Below are positions 56,380-64,000 of a stretch of DNA of 64,000 nt, piece by piece (the stretch's first letter is position 1; each line of letters opens with the position of its first letter). The notes below the pieces were generated by a model, which worked only from the letters and a program-made list of their open reading frames with translations, was not told where the DNA came from and ran no database searches. Made by a program: the position numbers and the translations under genes. The stretch is from NCBI GenBank assembly GCA_012934845.2, contig WNNJ02002688.1, positions 1-64,000 on the forward strand. The letters run 5' to 3'. Origin of the DNA: Pomphorhynchus laevis. Lineage: Eukaryota > Acanthocephala > Palaeacanthocephala > Echinorhynchida > Pomphorhynchidae.

Positions 56380-58866
56380 CGTCCTCGTTCATCAGCTCCT
56401 ACTGCCCAATTTTTGTACCGAACTCGCTGACCTCCTTTCTCATTGTTCTTTGTCCTCAATCCCTTCACTCGTTCTAGGCGACTTCAATATCCGCCTAGAC
56501 CGCCCATATTCCACGGATTCCATCCGGTTCATCAACATTCTATCCAACTACAATTACAAACTAATCTCCACTGCTCACACATATACTTAGTGGGGCACTC
56601 GACATCATCGCTGACCCCGATCATTTTGATGCCTACACCTCACTGTCCATCTCTGATCCTGGTCTATCCGATCACTTTCTTATCACCCTTGATCTCACTC
56701 ACAACAACACCCCTCCTCACACACCTACAATCCTACGTCGCCCTTGGAGAAATCTTGACCTCTCCCTTCTCCGCTATGCCCTACTCAAATCATCTCCATC
56801 ATTATCCACAATAACATATTCATCTCCTCACGATCTCGCCTTTCTTTTCGACTATGAACTCACATCCACTCTCGATATTCTCTTGCCCTTCAAGTCTCAC
56901 CCACACCGTCGCTCGCACCGTGCCCCATAGTTTGACATCCAATGCCTACTCTCAAAGCGTCGACTTCGCCATGCTTTTCGAGTCTATCACCGCTCTCTCA
57001 GACGTGATTTCCGCTCGATTACTCCGTCTTTCCGTGATTCCTATCTTGCTCTTCGCCGATCTCATATCCACCTACTACGTACTAAATGCAACTCCTTCTG
57101 GAGGCATAAAATCATCACTTCATTCAACTCTAAGACTCTCTGGCATACTTTTAACTCAATCCTGGCTCGTTCCTCTACGCCTTGCAACATCAATGATAAT
57201 GATTATTCGTCATTTCTCAAGACAAAAGTATCCACGCTGCTGCCTCACACCCCGGTCTCCATCCTAGCCCACTCTGCCCGGTCTACTCTCATCATTCTGA
57301 AACTCTTTTATCTTCTCCCTGTCTCACCTACAGAGGTATCATCTGTCCTCTTGTCCTTGCCCAACAGAACCTCACCTGCCGATCCCCTGCCTACTCACAT
57401 ATTAAAATCTATATGCTCATCGATATCCCCATTTCTCACAACCTTGTTTAACTCGTCCATCCCTAGTGGTATCTTCCCTTCACACTGGAAATCCGTAATC
57501 GTTGGTCCCCTCCTTAAGAAACAATCGCTCGACCCCTCCCTTCCTTCTAGCTATCGCCCCATTTCACTAATCCCTACTCTTTCAAAGCTCTTAGAACGCC
57601 TCATCTTAATACAAATCAACGCTTATCTCTCCTCATCCAATCTGTACCATCCTTTCCAATCCGCCTTCCGCTCTAATCACTCGACAGAAATCGCTTACAA
57701 AAAAGTGTACAACGACATACTCATTTCTCGAGACAAGGCTCTATATAGTGTTATCATCTCCCTCGACCTCTCCTCCGCATTCGACATTGCCGACCACTCC
57801 GTCCTCCTTTCTCGCCTTCGTTATGATTACGGCTTTTCTTCCTCCTCCGTAGCATAGTTCGCCTCATATCTATCCGACCGTTCCTTTCGCGTCTGTTCTA
57901 ATTCATCATCCTCCCCTCCCATCCCTATCTTTTGTGGGGTCCCACAAGGTTCAGTCCTAGATCTACGTCTTTTTTCTCTTCTGCTTTGCGATCTATCTCC
58001 GTTTATCAAACCCTACTCATTTTACGTCATGCAATACGCCGATTACATCCTCATCTGTGCTTATGCCCCCGCACATCGCATACACGATATCGGCATTTCT
58101 GCCTCCAACTGTCTTTCTTCTATCTACAAACGTCTCTCCAATCTCCATCTCGTTCTAAACCCCGAAAAGTCCAAAATAATGTGGATCCTCCCCCGTAAAC
58201 CAAACATATCTCCTCCCACTGTATATTTTGCCTCATCGATCATCCCCATAGTCCACAATCTCACTTTCTTAGGCTTCCATTTCGATGATCACCTTTCCCT
58301 TAAACCCTTCGTCCATGACAAGGTCCGCTCATCTAACTTAATTCTCCGTGACATCCGCCGTATCCGCCCCCTTATCGACTTCCGTTCTTGTATGTCTCTT
58401 CTTTCATCGTTTCTTTTCCCTAAAATCGATTACTGCCTTAGCCTTTTGGTCAATTCTCCAAAATCCATCATCCTACCCCTACAACGAATAATCAACCTTG
58501 GCGTTCGAGTGCTCTATCGTCTCCGTTGCTTTGACCACATATCCACATATCTTGCCAACTCTCCTGGCCCACATTCCACATCCGCATCAAACTCTGCCTT
58601 CTTCTCGTTACTTTTCATCTCGTCGCTGTCGGCTTCCCATCGTTCATCAACCTTCCTTTCTTAGACGATACTCGCCCCACCTCGCTATCGCTTCGTTCCT
58701 GTCATACCCTCTTACTCCACGTTCCTAATTACTCCAACAACTACGGTCTCCGATCCTTCCTCGTCGCCGCCTCACTCGCCTGGAATCAACTCCCTCTCGA
58801 CGTCCGCCGCGCTCCCTCCTTTATCACATTCAAACACCTCCTCCGTTCACACCTTCTCGACAGCTG
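56380..58866 (+). pseudogene. Family-C ORF2: endonuclease end and reverse transcriptase
   Basis: SLVLGDFNIRLDRPYSTDS and DPGLSDHFLITLDL (endonuclease), then FPSHWKSVIVGPLLKKQSLD, YRPISLIPTLSKLLERLI, FQSAFRSNHSTEIAYKKVYN, ISLDLSSAFDIADHSVLLS, CGVPQGSVLDLRLFS and MQYADYILICAYAP (YADY in place of YADD, shared by the copy at 47398-49770). A TAG replaces Trp after FSSSSVA (about 57856) and frameshifts precede and follow. The catalytic box change in two copies suggests that both come from a dead or unusual source. Confidence 0.8.
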
Positions 58867-58945
58867 ATTTACAGTCTTGTTTTGTTGTGGTCATGAGTGT
58901 GCGCTGGCACGCATTTGCCACGTTAAAATAAACCTTTTTTTAACG

Positions 58946-59379
58946 CTATGTAACTTAATAATAATCAAAAGTTGTATAAAACAATTGCTTTTATTCGACT
59001 GTTCTTAAGACAATCGAATACTATTTTCGATACCTTTTAAAACAATCGAATATTTACGCAAAAACTTCTGAAAAACGAAATTTAAGGCAGTAGCAATAAA
59101 AATAATAATTGAAAAATAATTGTTATCTCTTATTTTTCCACGTCATAATTGGAAAAATAAAGGGTTGTTTCTTTAGAGGCTATAAAACGGTTAAATTACA
59201 AAATTTACAGGAAAGTGAATGATGTGTTGATCCTATCTACTTTATTTAAATTAGAGACACAGGAAAAATGATATAATTATTCATATTATTATACATTCAA
59301 CAACATACGAGCATTAGCTCAAATAGCTGGCTCACAATAAGTTCGTAAATAAATTAATTAGTTATTAAAATAAGGAAAT
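58946..59379. other. A+T-rich spacer
   Basis: Contains short repeats of AACAATCGAATA-type sequence (about 58985-59055). No gene or element was recognised. Confidence 0.45.
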
Positions 59380-59640
59380 GCAACACGAAACATTGCTTAA
59401 TCCATTCGTAGTCTTCTTTTAAAAGTATTAAGTGAACTGCATCCAACAGTGTCTGCATCAAGGTTGTTCCAAAGCTAAACAATTCTTCTATCAAATTGCA
59501 TTGCGCCCAATTTCTGTAATCTTTTTCTTCGAATAGTTAAAGAATGACCGCGAAGAACATTTGAACCACGTAGTTGAACCCTACTCTGAAGAGGGTGATG
59601 AGGACGTTGGAATAATCTCCTCAAGATCTCGCCTTTCTTT
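59380..59640 (-). mobile_element. LINE C-terminal fragment, minus strand
   Basis: On the minus strand: RVQLRGSNVLRGHSLTIRRK, RLQKLGAMQFDRRIV and WNNLDADTVGCSSLNTFKRR, the characteristic end of CR1/RTE-type ORF2 proteins (RGH..., NRVV..WN.L...). It is not the same family as the neighbouring C copies. Confidence 0.7.
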
Positions 59641-60320
59641 TCGACTCTGAACTCACATCCACTCTCGATATTCTCTTGCCCTTAAAGTCTCACACACACC
59701 GTCGCTTGCACCGTGCCCCATGGTTTGACATCCAATGCCTAATATCAAAGCGTCGACTCTGCAATGCTTTTCGAGTCTATCACCGCTCTCTCAGACGTGA
59801 CTTCCGCTCGAACACTCCGAGAGGAAGTGGGAGTGTTGGGCAAAATATGTGGATGTGTGGTCGAAGCGACGGAGACGAAAGAGCACTCGAACGGCGGTGT
59901 TGATTATTCGTTGTAGGGGTAGGATGATGGATTTTGGAGAATTGGCGAAAAGGCTAAGGCAGTAATCGATTTTAGGGAAAAGAAGCGATGAAAGAAGAGA
60001 CATACAAGAACAAAAGTCGATAAGGGGGCGGTTACGGCGGATGTCACGGAGAATTAAATTAGATAACCGGACCTTGTCACGGACGAAGGGTTTAAAGGAA
60101 AAGTGATTCATCGAAATGGAAGCCTAAGAAAGTGAGATTGCGGACTATGGGGATGATCGATGAGGCAAAAGATACAGTGGGAGGAGATATGTTTGGTTTA
60201 CGGGGGAGGATCCACATTATTTTGGACTTTTCGGGGTTTAGAACGAGATGGAGATTGGAGAGACGTTTGTAGATAGAAGAAAGACAGTTGGAGGCAGAAA
60301 TGCCGATACCGTGTATGCCG
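59625..60320. mobile_element. Family-C fragment with internal inversion
   Basis: 59625-59822 is family C in plus orientation (pre-RT part, HRRLHRAPWFDIQCL); at about 59822 it turns to minus orientation and carries the RT C-terminal part (59823-60320; PKIDYCLSLFANSPKS, LNPEKSKIMWILPRKPN). This resembles the 5'-inversion (twin priming) products known for LINEs. Confidence 0.8.
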
Positions 60321-60445
60321 TACTTCAAACGCCAAATCCAATTCAATTTCAACAATTAACTAATTATCTGTGACTTTTGATGTTCTTTTTTTGTTTGTTA
60401 GTGGTCATGTATGCGTGCATTTTGCACGTATTTGCCACGTTAAAA
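60320..60445 (+). repeat. LINE 3' end, plus orientation
   Basis: GCCGTACTTCAAACGCCAAA, then GTGGTCATGTATGCGTGCAT and TTTGCCACGTTAAAA. It resembles the 3' end of the relative at 61050-61480 more than family C. Confidence 0.7.
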
Positions 60446-60447
60446 AA

Positions 60448-61045
60448 AGGATTTATTTTAACGTGGCAAATGCGTGCCAGCGCACGCTTACATGACCACA
60501 ACAAAACAAAAATGTAAATCATGTGTCGAGAAGGTGTGAACGGAGGAGGTGTTTGAATGTGATAAAGGAGGGAGCGCGGCAGACGTCGAGAGGGAGTTGA
60601 TTCCAGGCGAGTGAGGCGGCGACGAGGAAGGATCGGAGACCGTAGTTGTTGGAGTAATTAGGAACGTGGAGTAAGAGGGTATGACAGGAACGAAGCGATA
60701 GCGAGGTGGGGCGAGTATCGTCTAAGAAAGGAAGGTTGATGAACGATGGGGAGCCGACAGCGATGAGACGAAAAGTAACGAGAAGAAGGCGGAGTTTGAT
60801 GCGGATGTGGATGGTGGGCCAGGAGAGTTGGGCAAAATATGTGGATGTGTAATCGAAGCGACGGATACAAAAGAGCACTCGAACGGCGGTGTTGATTATT
60901 CGTTGTAGGGGTAGGATGATGGATTTTGGAGAATTGGCGAAAAGACTAAGGCAGTAATCGATTTTAGGGAAAAGAAGCGATGAAAGAAGAGACATACAAG
61001 AACGGAAGTCGATAAGGGGGCGTATACGGCGGATGTCACGGAGAA
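60448..61045 (-). mobile_element. Family-C 3' fragment, minus orientation
   Basis: Starts with the 3' tail at 60448 and runs to the RT C-terminal region at 61045. It has a 158-codon frame (MSLLSSLLFPKIDYCLSLF onwards). It meets the preceding fragment tail to tail at about 60446. Confidence 0.85.
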
Positions 61046-61049
61046 AACG

Positions 61050-61480
61050 TTAAATAAATTATTGTATTATTATTTACGCTATATTGCTTCTTTCGATTTG
61101 CCTACCATTTACCGTCGTGTTTAAATTCGTCTTCTCATTGCTTTCCGCCTTGTAACTTTTCAAATCCTTTCATTTATCAACCTTTATTTTCTTGATAATT
61201 CTCGTCCTGTTTCTTACGTTTTCGTTATTCCTTTCTTTTACATGTTCCAAACTATTCTACATATTTTGGCTTCCGCTTTTTCCTTGTGGCTCCTCTTATC
61301 TAGTGGAATCATCTGCTTATTAATATACATTAATTAAGCTCCCTACCGTGCTTCAAACGTCAGATCAAATCACATTTAAACAATTTAAATAATTTATCTG
61401 CTTGATGTTTGTTCTGTTTTTTGTTAGTTAATGGACTTGTAAGCGTAGAGCTGGCATGCATTTGCCACTTTAAGTAAATT
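61050..61480 (+). mobile_element. Decayed LINE 3' end related to family C
   Basis: Frames with FINLYFLDNSRPVSYVFVI-like content and a tail (AGCTGGCATGCATTTGCCAC) at about 61450-61472. More diverged than the C copies. Confidence 0.6.
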
Positions 61481-61649
61481 ATTAAAACTCAATAATCATT
61501 ACCACGTACTCAACAGATGACTCAATGGGGTTAAAATAATATAAATAAATAATTTCAAAACTACAAAACTACACCCGTTAGAAAACAAAACATACCAAAC
61601 ATTAATAAGGATAGTTCAATTATCATGAAACTCGCAAACGAAGCGAATA

Positions 61650-62040
61650 CCAAGAGTACATCTTCCTCTCCTGGCCCACCATTCACATCCGCATCAAACT
61701 CCGCCTTCTCGTAACTTTTCGTCTCATCGCTGTCGGCTCCCCATCGTTCATCAACCTTCCTTTCTTAGACGACACTCGTCCAACTATCTATCACTGCCTT
61801 CCCATAATTCCCTCTTACTCCACGTTCCCAATTACTCTTACAACTACGGTCTCCGATCCTTCCTCGTCGCCGCCCTACTCGCCTGAAATCATTTCCCACT
61901 CGACATTCGCCGCGCTCTCTCCTTTATTGCATTCATTCAAATGTCGCATATGCGCCCACCTCTTTGAAACATGATTTAGATTTGTTTTGTTGTGGTCATG
62001 CAAGCGTGATGGCATGCACTTGCCACGTAAAAATATTTTT
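61650..62040 (+). mobile_element. Family-C 3' end, plus orientation
   Basis: CCATCGTTCATCAACCTTCC through GATGGCATGCACTTGCCACG matches 58560-58925 with small deletions. Only the last part of ORF2 and the tail are present. Confidence 0.8.
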
Positions 62041-62109
62041 TACAGGTAGAGCGTGGTATTTTTATTCCTATTGTATTTTCATGCAGTGTTTCTATGGGAA
62101 AGTGCGTTA

Positions 62110-64000
62110 TCAATTATTATTATTATTATTATCAAGTTCAGACTTAGCCATAAGGCTTTAAGCCGATCACACAATACAGAAAAAAGATCAACCAAATGGG
62201 TAGGTTAGAAAAGGTGACAAATCAGCCTGGACGTATATCCAACGTCGAACCCTGTTTTTGAAAGCGAGGAAATTGGTGATGGCAGCGATAGGTTCAGGCA
62301 AACTATTCCAAACATCTACTGCCCGTTCAGACAGTCTGTAAAATTTTCGCAGCTTACCCGGTAATTTTTTAAAAAGCATCTTACAATGGCCTCGCAATCT
62401 CGAATTATCTCGAAATCTAACTACACCCAAAGGAAAGCCATCAGCTGAATGTACAATTTTCCAAAGTGTAATCAGATCAAGAAAAAGATACCGATACCTC
62501 ACTGATAAAACGTTCAAACATCTTAATCTTGAAATAAAGCTTCCTTGACAACACATCCGAGAAGCTCGTCTCATTACACTTTCCAAGTTATTCAACTCAC
62601 TCCTGGTCGTTGGAAAGGTTGCCTGTACACAATACTCAAGATGTGGTCTTACTAGGGCACAATAAAGTTTGGCGAAGATTTGCGGCGATAATTTTGCAAA
62701 AGTCATTTTTATGCAGTATAAGGCACGTATCGCTTTTAACCGCGCGTGATCACTATTTGCTCTTGTCTTTAGCGATTCGTGAATTATCACTCCCAGGTCG
62801 GGATGTTCTGAGACTCGCTTGATTGAGTGTCCATTTATTTTGTAATCGAAATGAGTTTTATCTCTACCCAATCTGATCCATACACATTTTGTCGCGTTGA
62901 GTATCAAGCCAGTGCTATTACACCAAGTCCCGATACGGTTAAGGTCACATTGTAAAAATTCACAATCCGCCTCGTTTTGGGTTGTTGCCCATATTTTAAC
63001 ATCGTCAGCAAATGCCAGGTGAGGACACTTTAACCTTAGGAGTAGGTCATTCAAAAAGATGATAAAGAGAAGTGGACCTAGGACCGTGCCCTGAGGAACA
63101 CCCGAATGAACACGTCGAGCTGTTGACAAAACTTCATCTAATCGCACAACGAATGATCGATCCTCGAGAAATGTCTTAATCCAGTTGCAAATTGTCGTAG
63201 GTACACCGTAATGACGTAGTAGTGAATCTAAACCAGCATGTGGAACTCTATCAAAGGCCTTAGAGAAATCAAGAAATATTATATCAACTGTAAGACCCGA
63301 ACTAAGAGCAGCTACCCAATGTTCGCGAGCATTCAACAGATTAGTTAGGCACGAGCGACCAGGTCGGAAGCCGTGCTGAGAATCATCAAGAATTTGATAT
63401 AAATTTAGATGTTCACGTATTCTCTTCGCAATGAGTCTCTCCATAATTTTAGAAATAACACTGGTAAGACTAATTGGTCTAAAATCTGAACAAGTTAGTG
63501 CCAACTGTTTCTTTGGAATAGGTACAACAATTGCCCTTTTCCAATCATCAGGAATCCACGAATACTGTAAGCTTCGATGAAATAGAGACGTAAGGCTTGG
63601 AGCAATAATGTGCGACAGAGTACGCAAAAGAAAAGGGGATACACCATCTGGTCCTGCAGAGCCAAAACTATTTAATTTATGGAGTTCAGACTGAACTTCA
63701 ATGACATTAATAGGAGATATTGGTAAGTTAGATTGTAAGTTGGGCGGGTACTGTATCTGGTCAATATTCGATTGCGAGGATGGAGATACTACAAAACTGC
63801 TTGCAAGAGCTTCCACAATAGCCTCCTTGTCAACTACATCACCACTTTCTAAACGTACACAATTAATCGTAGAAGGTAGGATTCGACGATGTCTAACGTA
63901 TGCCCAAAAACGTTTAGGTGACCTGTTAATGTCAGAAGCAATACCCTCTTCAAATGTTTTTCTTTTTGAGCGTTTTAGTTGGTTGCATAGATTGCGAAGA
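62110..64000 (-). mobile_element. CR1-like LINE (family E), 3' part, continues past the window
   Basis: A 3' tail of AAT-type trinucleotide repeats at about 62110-62135 follows a 3' untranslated stretch and the open RT frame of the next entry. Length, intact frame and simple-repeat tail point to a recent copy. The 5' part lies outside. Confidence 0.85.
62188..64000 (-). CDS. CR1-like reverse transcriptase, open to the window edge
   Basis: The frame is open for 604 codons from the right edge to the stop at 62188. It begins in the pre-RT region (LRNLCNQLKRSKRKTFEEGI, SPKRFWAYVRHRR), then SAGPDGVSPFLLRTL, DFRPISLTSVISKIMERLIA, GFRPGRSCLTNLLNAREHW, IIFLDFSKAFDRVPHAGLDS, HSGVPQGTVLGPLLFIIFLN and LAFADDVKIWA (FADD), and a C-terminal end with LRGHCKMLFKKL and VDVWNSLPEP. 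A GTG at 63814-63816 is not needed as a start because the frame continues upstream. It is the longest open RT frame in the window. Confidence 0.9.
   Translation of the reverse strand, partial: LRNLCNQLKRSKRKTFEEGIASDINRSPKRFWAYVRHRRILPSTINCVRLESGDVVDKEAIVEALASSFVVSPSSQSNIDQIQYPPNLQSNLPISPINVIEVQSELHKLNSFGSAGPDGVSPFLLRTLSHIIAPSLTSLFHRSLQYSWIPDDWKRAIVVPIPKKQLALTCSDFRPISLTSVISKIMERLIAKRIREHLNLYQILDDSQHGFRPGRSCLTNLLNAREHWVAALSSGLTVDIIFLDFSKAFDRVPHAGLDSLLRHYGVPTTICNWIKTFLEDRSFVVRLDEVLSTARRVHSGVPQGTVLGPLLFIIFLNDLLLRLKCPHLAFADDVKIWATTQNEADCEFLQCDLNRIGTWCNSTGLILNATKCVWIRLGRDKTHFDYKINGHSIKRVSEHPDLGVIIHESLKTRANSDHARLKAIRALYCIKMTFAKLSPQIFAKLYCALVRPHLEYCVQATFPTTRSELNNLESVMRRASRMCCQGSFISRLRCLNVLSVRYRYLFLDLITLWKIVHSADGFPLGVVRFRDNSRLRGHCKMLFKKLPGKLRKFYRLSERAVDVWNSLPEPIAAITNFLAFKNRVRRWIYVQADLSPFLTYPFG

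Larger units (their letters stand above)
55186..58945 (+). mobile_element. CR1/L2-like LINE (family C), longest copy, rearranged
   Basis: 5' region with ORF1 start (55342), a Naiad-like fragment (55683-56030), a second copy of the 5' 110 bp (56132-56240), then ORF2 endonuclease and RT to about 58866, and the 3' tail TGGCACGCATTTGCCACGTT ending near 58945. The ORF1-ORF2 interval is deleted: the second ORF1 start runs straight into the endonuclease after 31 codons. It is G/C-richer than the host sequence. Confidence 0.8.

Noticed and set aside
1-64000. LTR retroelement or endogenous virus
   Set aside because: No protease, integrase, capsid or envelope motifs and no pair of long terminal repeats were recognised; the direct repeats seen belong to Penelope-like ends or to small repeats.

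Overview
The window is 64 kb of strongly A+T-rich animal DNA with few host genes and a dense cover of retroelements. Two host genes are certain: PSMB5 (proteasome beta-5, minus strand, six exons between 33306 and 39501) and XRN2 (nuclear 5'-3' exoribonuclease, minus strand, one uninterrupted reading frame, 52018-54723). A third, probable host gene lies at 1963-5222 (minus), with two phase-compatible exons, the second running into the start of a C1 (phorbol-ester/diacylglycerol type) zinc domain. The standard genetic code, introns as short as 43 and 54 nt, and PSMB5 residues such as RATGG and SGGIVRVY suggest an invertebrate, perhaps an arthropod; the species cannot be settled from the window.

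The rest is dominated by three kinds of retroelement. (1) An A+T-rich Penelope-like family whose GIY-YIG endonuclease lies N-terminal to a CxC linker and the reverse transcriptase, the order of the Naiad clade. One almost full-length copy is at 10968-14325; at least eight further pieces are at 1.3, 6.1-7.4, 17.5-20.9, 22.1-22.9, 30.9, 35.3-37.8, 51.0-51.7 and 55.7 kb. Its 3' end carries a conserved, GC-rich, self-complementary block. A separate conventional-type Penelope RT fossil is at 31.1-31.9 kb. (2) LINEs: a Jockey-like family with zinc-knuckle ORF1 (broken copy at 9.67-16.86 kb interrupted by the Naiad-like element; nearly whole copy at 26.7-30.6 kb), a young RTE copy with a 16-bp target-site duplication (2936-4051), two CR1/L2-like families whose ORF1 has a PHD-like cysteine cluster (41.4-51.0 kb and 55.2-62.0 kb), and a CR1-like RT frame that runs off the right edge (62188-64000). 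(3) Small repeats: a 360-bp family in both orientations at 24-26.6 kb with relatives at 39.8-40.9 kb, a 193-bp inverted-terminal-repeat element at 5548-5740, and several hairpins.

Layout: 1-5.3 kb probable C1 gene with RTE and LINE pieces in its intron; 5.3-9.6 kb A+T-rich with Naiad-like 3' ends; 9.7-16.9 kb LINE with nested Naiad-like element; 17-23 kb Naiad-like debris; 23-26.6 kb 360-bp repeats; 26.7-30.6 kb nearly whole Jockey-like LINE; 31-39.5 kb PSMB5, with Naiad-like debris in intron 2; 39.8-41 kb repeats; 41-51 kb LINE scrapyard in both orientations; 52-54.7 kb XRN2; 55-64 kb more LINE copies. I saw no tRNA, rRNA, CRISPR array or LTR retroelement. The host genes form no common pathway; one serves protein degradation and the other nuclear RNA decay.
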